Below are positions 15,629 through 24,364 of a DNA stretch of 33,915 nucleotides, in pieces. The notes beneath the pieces are model-generated. The model was not told the DNA's origin, searched no databases, and was given only the letters and a program-made list of their open reading frames with translations. This DNA is from Desulfuromusa sp. (GTDB lineage: Bacteria; Desulfobacterota; Desulfuromonadia; Desulfuromonadales; Geopsychrobacteraceae). The DNA lies in NCBI GenBank assembly GCA_029933365.1, contig JAOZOH010000020.1, positions 1-33,915 on the forward strand, read 5' to 3'. The stretch's first letter is position 1. Each line of letters starts with the position of its first letter. The position numbers and the translations under genes are program-made.

Positions 15629-16852
15629 TTACTTAACAATACTTGCCAGGTTCCACATTGGCAGGAAAACACCTAATGCCAGCACAAGCACCATTCCTCC
15701 AATTATTACAATCATGATGGGTTCTATAGCGGCAGAAAGGTTTTTCAGATCGTAATCAACTTCCCGCTCATAAAACTCGGCAACATCCGCCAGCATGGTA
15801 TCGAGGGATCCAGATTCTTCTCCGACCGCTAGCATCTGTAAGACTAATGGAGTAAATATTCCTGTTTGGGTGGCACTGCGGGTCAAAGTATCGCCCCGCT
15901 CAATCCCGTTACGAATCATTTCAATCTTTTCACCAACGTAACTGTTATTCACTGCGCGGGCCGTAAAACCAAGAGCCTGTGACAGTGGAACTCCGGCGGT
16001 GTAACTCATATTGAAGCCACGCGAAAAGCGTACCAAAGTAGAGCGCAGAATAATATTTCCCACCAGCGGAATTTTCAGTTTGGAACGATCCCAAAGGTAG
16101 CGTCCTCTATCCAGCTGCAATGTCCGTTTCACCAGAACAACCAGAAGAATGAACAAAACCAGAAGCACATACCAATAATTCTGCATGAAGGACGATAAGC
16201 TCAAGAGAATTCGTGTTGCCAAAGGAAGGTCAGCACCGGCGCTGGCAAAAACTTTCTCGAATGCTGGGATAACAAAAAGGCTGATAAAAATGACCGCGCC
16301 AAAAATAGCAACTATGACAAAAGTCGGATAGCGCAAAGCCGATTTAACCTGATTGATAGTCTCTTTCTCCCGCTCAAAATAAATTGCTAACTGCAGAAAC
16401 ACTTCATCCAGGTTACCTGTCACTTCACCAACCTGAACCATGCGACAAAGTAACGCTGGGAAAGTTTGTGGATGGCGACTGAACGCACCAGAGAGCTCCA
16501 TCCCCGACTCCAGATCAGCTACAACTTGAGCTAACGCCTCACCTAAAGTAGGATTCCGTGCCGTCTCGACTAAACCACGAAGGGCTCTCACCAAAGGGAC
16601 ACCCGAAGAATTAAGGGTATACATCTGCCGACAGAATAGAATCAGATCGTCCAGACTAACCTTTGTTTTACGTCTAAGTTTTAAATATTTACTAATATCC
16701 AGATTTTGATTTTCTTTTGTTTCTACAATGCTGATCGGAATTGCATGACTGGCCTGAAATTGACCAGCAAGCACTTCGGCTGAAAAAGCCTCAGCGTGCC
16801 CTTCCAATAAATTCCCATCAACATCCCTGACTTTGTAGCTAAAAAACGGCAT
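15629..16852 (-). CDS. mshG: MSHA platform protein MshG (GspF/PilC family)
   Basis: This 407-residue inner-membrane platform protein is turned by the MshE motor to push pilins into the fibre. Two GspF domains are visible: residues about 70-195 (LILFCRQMYTLNSSGVPLVRALRGL, PALLCRMVQVGEVTGNLDEVF) and about 270-395 (LVRFSRGFNMSYTAGVPLSQALGF, VLQMLAVGEESGSLDTMLADVAEFYE), each followed by hydrophobic segments (about 175-195, 225-245, 380-400). Its length is normal for the family. It starts 11 bases after mshE, so the motor and platform are co-translated. Confidence 0.92.
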   Translation of the reverse strand: MPFFSYKVRDVDGNLLEGHAEAFSAEVLAGQFQASHAIPISIVETKENQNLDISKYLKLRRKTKVSLDDLILFCRQMYTLNSSGVPLVRALRGLVETARNPTLGEALAQVVADLESGMELSGAFSRHPQTFPALLCRMVQVGEVTGNLDEVFLQLAIYFEREKETINQVKSALRYPTFVIVAIFGAVIFISLFVIPAFEKVFASAGADLPLATRILLSLSSFMQNYWYVLLVLFILLVVLVKRTLQLDRGRYLWDRSKLKIPLVGNIILRSTLVRFSRGFNMSYTAGVPLSQALGFTARAVNNSYVGEKIEMIRNGIERGDTLTRSATQTGIFTPLVLQMLAVGEESGSLDTMLADVAEFYEREVDYDLKNLSAAIEPIMIVIIGGMVLVLALGVFLPMWNLASIVK

Positions 16853-16863
16853 AACTTATTCCA

Positions 16864-18663
16864 TCATGATTCGGTAGATTCTGGTGTCTGCTCTTCATCT
16901 AAATCTGGGGTTTCAAAATCTGCAGCCATCTGACTTTCATCAAGTTGTCCAGAAACCCGCAAGACTTCCTCCATGCTGGTAATTCCATCGAGAGCTAACC
17001 GCAAAGCACTGTCTGATAGGCTGATAAAGCTAGGCAATCCGTGCGCAATTGAAGCAAAAGCGGCACTATCATCACGGCGCAACGCGTCGGCAAGATCAAA
17101 ATTTATTTCCAACAGTTCAAAAATACCAATTCGGCCGCTGTAGCCAGTATTGTTGCAAGCTGGACAACCTCTCCCTTTTTTAAATTCTACTGGGGCACTT
17201 GGTCGTTTAACGCGGCCATCGTAATTTTTCAGCCAACTCCGGGTACCGGGATCGAGAGGATCGGGGCAACTGCAGCTTTCACAAATTCTACGCACCAGCC
17301 GTTGTGCCAACACCGCCCGCAGAGAACTGGCAACCACGTAACCTTCGGTTCCCATTTCAATCAATCTCAAAGCTGTACTGATCGCATCATTGGTGTGCAA
17401 AGTGGACAGCACCAGGTGACCAGTCATGGCAGCACGCAGGGCGATATCACTGGTTTCCTTGTCACGCATCTCACCGACCATGACAATATCGGGATCCTGC
17501 CGCAAGCCGGCACGTAGCACCCTGGCAAAATCGAGACCAATCTTTGGATGAACCTGAACCTGATTAATCCGCGGCAACCGATATTCAACCGGATCCTCAA
17601 CGGTAATGATCTTCTTCTCATCACTGTTCAGTTCATTTAAGGCACCATAGAGTGTGGTCGTTTTACCACTACCAGTTGGACCTGTTACCAGCACCAGACC
17701 ATGTGGCTGATGGAGTTGATGACGGAACCGCTTGACCAGCTCTGGAGGCATACCAACCTGGTCAAGATGTAAAATTCCGCTTGATTGATCAAGCAGACGC
17801 ATAACCACGGATTCACCGTACTGCAAAGGCATGGTAGAAAGTCGGATATCCACACTGCGCCCTTTGACCCGGACATTAAAACGGCCATCCTGCGGCAGAC
17901 GACGTTCGGAGATATCCAATCCACACACCAACTTCAAACGTGAGACCAAAGCAGGTGCAATTCGTTTTTCCTTCATCACCTGTTCGTGTAAAACACCATC
18001 CACCCGCTGTCGAAGCCGTAGAACTTTTTCATCCGGTTCAATATGGATATCTGAAGCACCGACCTGCACAGCATCTTCAAACAGGGACTTCAGCAAGCGC
18101 ACAACCGGAGCGTCCTCGACATCAGTTTCGGTCAGTAACTGCTCCAGATTGCTATCACCTTGAGAGAGTTCTTCCCCTAACTCCTCGGCAATATTGACTA
18201 TTTCCTGAGTGCGTCGATAAACCGTATCGAGGGCCTTCAGCAGTTCGGTTTCGTAAACAACAGCTAAACTGATCGGTTGTTTAAGCTTTTTTGTCAGTTC
18301 ATCATAAGCATAGATATCGGTCGGATCAGCCACCCCAACCAACAGTCGGGCATCTTCCTGACTTAACACGATGGCTCTGAATCTGCGTGCCGCAGTCTCC
18401 GGGAGCAACCGCACCACTTCAGGCTTATAATTATAATGCTTCAGATCAATGAATGGCAGATTCAGCTGGTTGGCGAGAAATTCGTGAAATTGGTGTGAAG
18501 TCACCAAACCCAATTCAACCAGGGTATTTCCCAACTTGCCACCGGTTTTTTTCTGCGTCGACAGGGCATTCATCAGCTGTTCATCAGTGATGACACCATT
18601 CTTCGCCAGCAGATCGCCAATGCGTATTTTTTGCCGGGGACCGGTTGACTGTTCAGTGGACAT
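16864..18663 (-). CDS. mshE: MSHA extension ATPase MshE with c-di-GMP-binding N-terminus
   Basis: This 599-residue GspE/PilB-type hexameric ATPase powers pilus extension. The N-terminal MshEN domain carries two 24-residue motifs, R14-Q37 (RIGDLLAKNGVITDEQLMNA...) and K43-Q66 (KLGNTLVELGLVTSHQFHEF...), split by a five-residue spacer, the published c-di-GMP-binding layout. The ATPase half shows Walker A GPTGSGKTTTLYG (about 325-337), the Asp box region, Walker B DIVMVGEMRD, the His box TGHLVLSTLHTNDA and a tetracysteine zinc site (CESCSCP and CPAC). The ATG at 18663 has a gaggag site. It is followed after 11 bases by mshG. Confidence 0.94.
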   Translation of the reverse strand: MSTEQSTGPRQKIRIGDLLAKNGVITDEQLMNALSTQKKTGGKLGNTLVELGLVTSHQFHEFLANQLNLPFIDLKHYNYKPEVVRLLPETAARRFRAIVLSQEDARLLVGVADPTDIYAYDELTKKLKQPISLAVVYETELLKALDTVYRRTQEIVNIAEELGEELSQGDSNLEQLLTETDVEDAPVVRLLKSLFEDAVQVGASDIHIEPDEKVLRLRQRVDGVLHEQVMKEKRIAPALVSRLKLVCGLDISERRLPQDGRFNVRVKGRSVDIRLSTMPLQYGESVVMRLLDQSSGILHLDQVGMPPELVKRFRHQLHQPHGLVLVTGPTGSGKTTTLYGALNELNSDEKKIITVEDPVEYRLPRINQVQVHPKIGLDFARVLRAGLRQDPDIVMVGEMRDKETSDIALRAAMTGHLVLSTLHTNDAISTALRLIEMGTEGYVVASSLRAVLAQRLVRRICESCSCPDPLDPGTRSWLKNYDGRVKRPSAPVEFKKGRGCPACNNTGYSGRIGIFELLEINFDLADALRRDDSAAFASIAHGLPSFISLSDSALRLALDGITSMEEVLRVSGQLDESQMAADFETPDLDEEQTPESTES

Positions 18664-18687
18664 TGAAACTCCTCATACTTGTTCCGT

Positions 18688-20046
18688 TTACAAGATCTGC
18701 AAACGACTTTGAATATAATTTTTCAAATCGGGACGCAATCCCGGCAGACTTAAAGCCTTTTGATAAGCATTGTGAGCCTGCTCAGAACTTCCTGATTGCT
18801 CCAGAGAAATAGCCATCCCCATCCACCAGAGAGCTGCTTGCGGTTTAATTTGTACCAATTGACCATAAACTGAGCTGGCTGCTTTGAACTGTCCAGATTC
18901 CTGATACAGTGCCGCTAACAAGGCATGATATTCCATATCTTGGGCAATCCTGGGAACAGGTTCAGTTTTCAACAGGTCGATTGCCTCTCCCTGGCGTTGG
19001 GAATTTAACAGCAGACGGGCATAAAGTTTACGCAAATCCGAATTTCCCGGTGACAACGACAATCCCTGTTGTAAAACAGTTTCAACCTTGGCAAGCTTCA
19101 TTTGTTGCTGCAACAATCCGACAAGTTGCAAACGAGCATCCAGCAATTTTGGATTGACGAGGAGTGCCTGATTAAAACTTGCCTCTGCTGTAGCCCAATG
19201 TTCCTGTTTCAGCTGTTCGAGCCCAGCTTGATAAGCCTGTTGGTCACGACTGAGAGGATTGCGATTCTTGCTGACTTTAGCGGCTGTTGATTTTTCGGTC
19301 TCAACAACTTTTTCTGTGACAATCGGGGTTGGTTTGGATACTGCAAGCTGTTTTTGCGGTTTTTCAGCAACCAGCGGCGCTGCTACAATTTCGATCAGCA
19401 GACGATGTCCCTGAGCAGAATTATCAACGAATTGAAAACTCTGCACCCGGGCCCCTTCATCCAGATCGACCAACAACTGCAAAGTTTGTTTCTGCGGAAC
19501 CAAACTGACCCGTTTGAGCAATCTTCCTGACAATTCAGGAATCTCAAAATTTGCCCCAACCTGGGTCTGACTGAAACTGACCACCAACTGGGCTGTTCCG
19601 GAACCATTCTGCAGCAAACGATATTCAGGAAGCTGCGCAAAAGTGAGACTCAATTGGGCGCTATTTTTACTCTCTACAACCTCTAAATGAAGGAGTTCTG
19701 CCGCAAGTTTTTCGGCTGTTGCTGTCGTGGTCTCTGGAACCATTGTACTCACTGTCGGCAACGGAACTTCTGAAATGCGTTCCTTTTTGACGACAACAGC
19801 AGGGACAATAATTTTATGTTGAGTCACTAAGGGAGACACAGCGGATGTTGACAGTCCCATGCCGGGAATAGCTTTAAGCCCTACCCAGGCGATACCAGCC
19901 AGCAACAGAACACCGCCAGCCAGGAAAAAAAGCTTTGCAGATGGTTTTCCTTGCACCACCACCGGTGTTTCACTACATGGGACACACCGTTCTTCCCGCT
20001 TACGCCGTTTCTCCAGATCACGAAGCATTTGATTGATTAGACTCAT
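18688..20046 (-). CDS. mshN: MSHA biogenesis protein MshN, TPR protein
   Basis: This 452-residue bitopic protein begins MSLINQMLRDLEKRRK, the conserved cytoplasmic N-terminus shared with MshN/GspB-type proteins, followed by one membrane helix (about 39-58). The periplasmic part has an AMIN-like beta domain (about 118-225; LEVVESKNSAQLSLTFAQLPEYRL), which often binds peptidoglycan, then a basic linker and several TPR repeats (about 268-450; AYQAGLEQLKQEHWATAEASFNQALLVNP, AQDMEYHALLAALYQESGQFKAASSVY). It probably helps assemble the secretin through the cell wall together with MshM. The start overlaps mshM by four bases (ATGA). Confidence 0.86.
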   Translation of the reverse strand: MSLINQMLRDLEKRRKREERCVPCSETPVVVQGKPSAKLFFLAGGVLLLAGIAWVGLKAIPGMGLSTSAVSPLVTQHKIIVPAVVVKKERISEVPLPTVSTMVPETTTATAEKLAAELLHLEVVESKNSAQLSLTFAQLPEYRLLQNGSGTAQLVVSFSQTQVGANFEIPELSGRLLKRVSLVPQKQTLQLLVDLDEGARVQSFQFVDNSAQGHRLLIEIVAAPLVAEKPQKQLAVSKPTPIVTEKVVETEKSTAAKVSKNRNPLSRDQQAYQAGLEQLKQEHWATAEASFNQALLVNPKLLDARLQLVGLLQQQMKLAKVETVLQQGLSLSPGNSDLRKLYARLLLNSQRQGEAIDLLKTEPVPRIAQDMEYHALLAALYQESGQFKAASSVYGQLVQIKPQAALWWMGMAISLEQSGSSEQAHNAYQKALSLPGLRPDLKNYIQSRLQIL

Positions 20047-20951
20047 CGTAGCCCCCCCCAGATAAACAGAGTGACAACTGCAATGAGCATAATCATGCCG
20101 AATTCCACGGCGTAAGATGGAAAAATATTTCTCTTTGCTGGCTTCAACCCATGCGTGTCGTTGATGGCGGTTGTAATCATTTTTCTCTCTATTTTTCTGA
20201 CTCCCTTGCCATAAGCAACCAACAACGATTTATGCGCGAGGAGATTAATCAGTCGGGGAACTCCTTTACTTGCCTGGTGCAGCAACCTGACGGCAGCAGA
20301 AGTAAACGGATTCTCCCCTTCGTATCCTGCCACCCGTAAACGATGGTCAAGATAGTTTGACAGCTCCTGGCGCTGTAGCGGTACCAGGGTATAGGAAAAG
20401 GTGATGCGTTGCCGCAGTTGGCGTAAATTGACTTCCGCCAGGCGCTGCTCAAATTCGGGTTGGGCAAAGAAAAAAATATGCATCAATTTTTGTTTTTCTG
20501 TTTCCAGATTACTGAGTAAACGTAACGCTTCCAAACTTCGATATGGCATAGCTTGAGCTTCATCAATCAGAACGACAAGAGGTCGCTTTAACTCCCGAAG
20601 CCGCACCAATTCAGCAAAAATCCCCTGACACAGCTGCTGGATAGAGGCATCTGCAGGGACATCCAGTTGCAGATCATGGCTGATGGCCTGATATAATTCG
20701 AGTGGAGTCAAGAGAGGATTAGGCAGATATGCTGTAGCACAATCATCCTGCAACAGTTTCAGCAGTTGCCGGCAAAGCAGGGTCTTTCCGGTCCCCACCT
20801 CCCCACTGACGTGAACAAAGCCTTCGCCGTTACGCAGCGCAACCAACAGAACATTGAGAGCTTCCTGATGACCGCTGTAGCGATATAAAAAATCTGTGTC
20901 CGGAGTCAGGGAGAATGGTTTCTCCTTCAATCCGTAAAACTGTTCATACAT
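20043..20951 (-). CDS. mshM: MSHA biogenesis protein MshM, ExeA-type AAA ATPase
   Basis: This 302-residue AAA ATPase of the ExeA/GspA family is thought to help secretin assembly or locus-specific pilus biogenesis. It begins MYEQFYGLKEKPFSLTPDTDFLYRYSGHQEAL (outline), typical of the family; Walker A is GEVGTGKT (50-57), Walker B LVVLIDEAQ with D130/E131. The sensor-like region LLSNLETEKQKLMHIFFFAQPEFEQRL and TSAAVRLLHQASKGVPRLINLLAHKSLLVAYG follow. A single hydrophobic C-terminal helix (about 280-298) may anchor it to the membrane. It overlaps mshN by four bases. Confidence 0.9.
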   Translation of the reverse strand: MYEQFYGLKEKPFSLTPDTDFLYRYSGHQEALNVLLVALRNGEGFVHVSGEVGTGKTLLCRQLLKLLQDDCATAYLPNPLLTPLELYQAISHDLQLDVPADASIQQLCQGIFAELVRLRELKRPLVVLIDEAQAMPYRSLEALRLLSNLETEKQKLMHIFFFAQPEFEQRLAEVNLRQLRQRITFSYTLVPLQRQELSNYLDHRLRVAGYEGENPFTSAAVRLLHQASKGVPRLINLLAHKSLLVAYGKGVRKIERKMITTAINDTHGLKPAKRNIFPSYAVEFGMIMLIAVVTLFIWGGLR

Positions 20952-20969
20952 ACAGCCCAGCCTGTTGCA

Positions 20970-22706
20970 CTAGAATTGTCGCCAGTTCTGCTGAAAGTTA
21001 GGAGAAATTTGTTTAATCCGTTGCCTTGAGGCATCCAGACTAGCTTCCCAATCTAATGGGCTACCAATGACCTGAGGGCGGAGTAAAATCACCAATTCAC
21101 TTTTGCGAGAGATCGACTTGGTATGGCGAAACAGAGCCCCAAGACCAGGGATATCACTTAACACCGGAACCCCGGACTCTTTCTTGTCAATAGTCTCCTG
21201 CATCAAACCACCGATCACCACTAATTGACCACTGCTGGCATAAACAACGCTATCCGACTCACGAATTGTACTAAATGCCACCGGAATACTTTGATCTACA
21301 CCAAAAGCGTTAATCTGCTTATTCTGATCGACAACTTCACTCACCGTTGGATGAATGTGTAAAGTAATTTGTCCATGGGAATCAATCTGTGGAGTCACAT
21401 CAAGAGCAATTCCGGAAAAGAAAGGGGTCAGGGTAATATCATTTGAGCTGGTAGTTGTCGTTCCAGTGTTGGTGTCACTGGAAATATCAGTGACAAAGTA
21501 TTCGTCTGAGCCAACCTTGATCACCGCTTTCTGATTATTTATCGTGGAAATTCGCGGGCTGGATAAAACCTGGACATCCCCCTGACTTTCAAGCATTTCG
21601 ACAAATCCCTGAAAATCATTAAAATTTAAAGCCAGGCTGAAGACCCCACCGAAAGCCAGGGAATCCAATCCATTCGGCAAAATACCTCCAGGAGTCAGGT
21701 TGCCGCTGTTACCGGCACTTGCAGAATAGCCATTATTAAAAACAGAACCGCCACCAGTCTGCCCCACAAGAGCGCTCTTACCGCTTTGTGTTTCTGCCAG
21801 AGCCGCCCAATTGATCCCGCTTTGGAATCCATCTGCCAGACTAACTTCAATAATTTTTGCTTCGATAATGACCTGACGTTGCAGATTACTTTGAATCGTT
21901 TTCAGGTAGTTCTCAACCAGACGTATTTCATCCGGCATAGCCACAACCACAACCACACTGGCCTGTGGTTGGACAACCACTTTACGACCGCCATCACTAC
22001 CAACAAGACTCTGGATCGCGTCTTTTAGTTCCGTCCAGAAATCAGCAGTTGATTCAGTATCGATCTGGCTTCCAGAAGTGGTGCCATCACTGTTGTTATT
22101 GCTATTGTTATTGTTATTGTTATCGTTGCCACTATCATTGTCTGAATTTCCAGCTTGGCTGACTTGCCCTGAACTCACACGCGTCTGGGAAAACCCTTTG
22201 CGCACCAGATTAAGATAATTCACTTGAAATGTTCGAGCTTGCAACCCGGCAGGCATCACCTGATAAATATTGCCCGTTTGAAAATAGGGGTAACCGTAGA
22301 CGTTATGAATCACCTGAAGAACTTCTTCAATCGTCGTATTTTTCAGATCCACACTGATCATGCCAGAAACTTCAGGGTGGACGACCATATTGACCGGACT
22401 TCCCTCAACTAAGCTCATAAAAAAATCGCGCGCGGGTACCTGACTTGCGGCAATATCAAAACGTGCCTCTTTCTGCAAATCAGGTGCTGCCAGAAGTTGA
22501 GATGAAGGAATCAATGCCGAGCGGATTTCAGGTGGTGGCAGTGGAATTTCAGCCTTAACTGCTGGTACCACAGGTTCTTCCAAAGTCTGATTAATTGCCT
22601 TAAGTGGAGTTCCACCTCTGGGTGGCGGAGCACATCCAGCAATAACCAACAAGCAAATCATGACAGAGACAAGGCTCCGGCACATATGGAAAGAAAACAT
22701 TTTCAC
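20970..22706 (-). CDS. mshL: MSHA secretin lipoprotein MshL
   Basis: This 578-residue outer-membrane secretin forms the pore through which the pilus exits. The signal ends in the lipobox VIAGC (Cys25), so it is lipidated. An N-domain at about 85-155 (FDIAASQVPARDFFMSLVEGSP, VSGMISVDLKNTTIEEVLQVI) precedes a Ser/Asn-rich disordered stretch (about 190-213), a further ring domain, and the beta-barrel secretin domain (about 275-555) with the signature VPVLSDIPGLGALFRHT. The start is GTG 22706, overlapping the mshK stop by four bases. It differs from its homologues mainly in the long Asn tract. Confidence 0.92.
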   Translation of the reverse strand: MKMFSFHMCRSLVSVMICLLVIAGCAPPPRGGTPLKAINQTLEEPVVPAVKAEIPLPPPEIRSALIPSSQLLAAPDLQKEARFDIAASQVPARDFFMSLVEGSPVNMVVHPEVSGMISVDLKNTTIEEVLQVIHNVYGYPYFQTGNIYQVMPAGLQARTFQVNYLNLVRKGFSQTRVSSGQVSQAGNSDNDSGNDNNNNNNSNNNSDGTTSGSQIDTESTADFWTELKDAIQSLVGSDGGRKVVVQPQASVVVVVAMPDEIRLVENYLKTIQSNLQRQVIIEAKIIEVSLADGFQSGINWAALAETQSGKSALVGQTGGGSVFNNGYSASAGNSGNLTPGGILPNGLDSLAFGGVFSLALNFNDFQGFVEMLESQGDVQVLSSPRISTINNQKAVIKVGSDEYFVTDISSDTNTGTTTTSSNDITLTPFFSGIALDVTPQIDSHGQITLHIHPTVSEVVDQNKQINAFGVDQSIPVAFSTIRESDSVVYASSGQLVVIGGLMQETIDKKESGVPVLSDIPGLGALFRHTKSISRKSELVILLRPQVIGSPLDWEASLDASRQRIKQISPNFQQNWRQF

Positions 22707-23101
22707 GGTTTGCTCCCTTTTCTGATATCCCGAGTTGTAGACATCTTTTTCAATCCGGTTCCAGCCCGGTGCAGCACAAGTGTCCTCTGCTTATTTTTCA
22801 AGATAACTTTATCGAAATTAATTTGGACAAGCCGATAATCATCAAGGCGCCCACCCACTTGGAATGATTCCCCATTAATAACCGCAACTGAACGTCCCGC
22901 AGAAGTCAACACTGCTGTCAATTTCCAGTTGCTTGTATCTGCTTGAAGCTTTTTTTCTACGGCAGTTTTTTTCGCAACCGGAGTCTGATAGCGGATTGGT
23001 CGCATCGGATCAACAAACTGCTCAGTGGCTTCCGCACAATAATTCCCTGCGGCACACAGCAGCAGAAGCATTAATCCTATTCCAGATATTCTAGCCACCA
23101 A
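22703..23101 (-). CDS. mshK: MSHA biogenesis protein MshK-like
   Basis: This 132-residue exported protein occupies the PilP/GspC-like position. A signal peptide (ISGIGLMLLLLCAAGNYCAEA) is followed by FVDPMRPIRY, where DPMRP is the recurrent MshK/PilP motif, and a small beta domain (WKLTAVLTSAGRSVAVINGESFQVGGRLDDYRLVQINFDKVIL, outline) resembling the HR domain that contacts the secretin. It probably links the inner-membrane MshIJ complex with MshL. The Lys/Arg-rich C-terminus is unusual. It overlaps mshJ by 11 bases and mshL by four. Confidence 0.82.
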   Translation of the reverse strand: MVARISGIGLMLLLLCAAGNYCAEATEQFVDPMRPIRYQTPVAKKTAVEKKLQADTSNWKLTAVLTSAGRSVAVINGESFQVGGRLDDYRLVQINFDKVILKNKQRTLVLHRAGTGLKKMSTTRDIRKGSKP

Positions 23102-23759
23102 TCCAGCCCTCCGTCAGACTTAACGTATAAACCTGCAAACGTACTGTTGCCTTGGGATATTCATCGGAATCGACTGCGACTTCCACTTCTTCCCAGACCA
23201 TGGAGCGTGGCAATTGCTCCAACTGACGCAGATATTTCAGTAAGGTCAAATAATCCCCAGAAAATTCTATCCGTAACCGATGGCGGTAGAGCGTTGGCAG
23301 TACGGCATCTTCTGCCGTCTTCTTACCCAGCTCTAACAGTTCCGGAGCAAGGTTTTCCAGACTGAGGAGTTGCAATTTTTTCTGTTGGGTCAGGAGATCC
23401 TTTAATAATGCCGGCATCTCCCGGGGGGAAACAAGATTGACAATATTAGCTTCAAGTTGGTGATGAAGTTGTTTCGATTCCTCCTCTAATACACCAAGGC
23501 GGAGCCGATTTTCTTTGTCGGGGTCACTCCCTTTGCGTGCTTTGATCACCGCTTCCCGATTCTGCAATTCCGTCAAATTTTGACTTATTTTTGTCGCCTC
23601 ATTGCGAGCGACATTTCGCTGTTTGGAAAACGGCTGTAGCACAAAGAGGTTCGTCAAAAGAAGGAGGACGATGACAATACAGACCAGCAGTACAATGCGC
23701 TCCCGTTGAGGGCGCTGGTCATACCATTGCGATAAGGATGTGGAGGCTTTGATTGTCAT
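23091..23759 (-). CDS. mshJ: MSHA biogenesis protein MshJ (PilO-like)
   Basis: This 222-residue bitopic protein has an N-terminal cytoplasmic tail (SLSQWYDQRPQRERIVLL), one membrane helix (about 24-43), a coiled coil (about 50-105; NEATKISQNLTELQNREAVIKARK) and a ferredoxin-like periplasmic domain with LTLLKYLRQLEQLPRSMVWEEVEVAVDSDEYPKATVRLQVYTLSLTEGW (outline), which is typical of MshJ/PilO. It should pair with the PilN-like protein encoded just upstream as part of the alignment complex. Start and end overlap neighbours. Confidence 0.88.
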   Translation of the reverse strand: MTIKASTSLSQWYDQRPQRERIVLLVCIVIVLLLLTNLFVLQPFSKQRNVARNEATKISQNLTELQNREAVIKARKGSDPDKENRLRLGVLEEESKQLHHQLEANIVNLVSPREMPALLKDLLTQQKKLQLLSLENLAPELLELGKKTAEDAVLPTLYRHRLRIEFSGDYLTLLKYLRQLEQLPRSMVWEEVEVAVDSDEYPKATVRLQVYTLSLTEGWIGG

Positions 23760-24364
23760 CGTAATGTCTCCCGCGTAGAATCTAGTTCAAAATCAACTTG
23801 CCCGGATTGCTCTTCCAGGCGTTTCAATTTTAAATGTGCAAACACCTGCCCACCAAAAATATTGTTTTCTCCCAAGAGGTGAAGATACTCAGGAATCTGC
23901 TCTGGCTTAAGTGCACTTCCAGTGAGTTGGACTTCCTGTCCGTTGTGGAGAAGGCTGATCCGCCGTAACCAGATCCCCTGCTGCGGGTAGCGAGCTAAAC
24001 CTTCTAAGGACGCAAGAATCGTCCCATTACTCTTCTGATCCTGTGTGGAAAAATAATCGAGAGCCTTTCTTTGCCCTTGCAACTCCTGCTCAACCCGCTT
24101 AATTTTTTCCTGCAACAGGGCACTGTGTTCACGCTCAGGATATTGTTCCTCCAGTTCAACAACTCGCATACTGAGAAGCTGTTGCCGCTGGCGTAAATCA
24201 TCCGCTTGGATTTGCATTGAATTTGCCTGCCAGTAGCTGTAAAAACCTGCCAGAATCAAACAGATCACCACTGCGAGCAGAATCATACCCACTTGTCGGC
24301 TCTGAAATGGTTCCGGCTTATCAATCAAGACATCCTGATAGAGATTAATCTGCTGTCGCATCAA
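23756..24364 (-). CDS. PilN-like MSHA biogenesis protein
   Basis: This 202-residue bitopic protein begins MMRQQINLYQD, where QINLY is the conserved PilN motif that binds the PilM-like cytoplasmic partner. One membrane helix (about 27-46) leads to a coiled coil (about 48-105) and a periplasmic PilN fold with TILASLEGLARYPQQGIWLRRISLLHNGQEVQLTGSAL (outline). In MSHA loci this function is carried by a second MshI-type gene. It overlaps mshI and mshJ by four bases each. Confidence 0.86.
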   Translation of the reverse strand: MMRQQINLYQDVLIDKPEPFQSRQVGMILLAVVICLILAGFYSYWQANSMQIQADDLRQRQQLLSMRVVELEEQYPEREHSALLQEKIKRVEQELQGQRKALDYFSTQDQKSNGTILASLEGLARYPQQGIWLRRISLLHNGQEVQLTGSALKPEQIPEYLHLLGENNIFGGQVFAHLKLKRLEEQSGQVDFELDSTRETLR

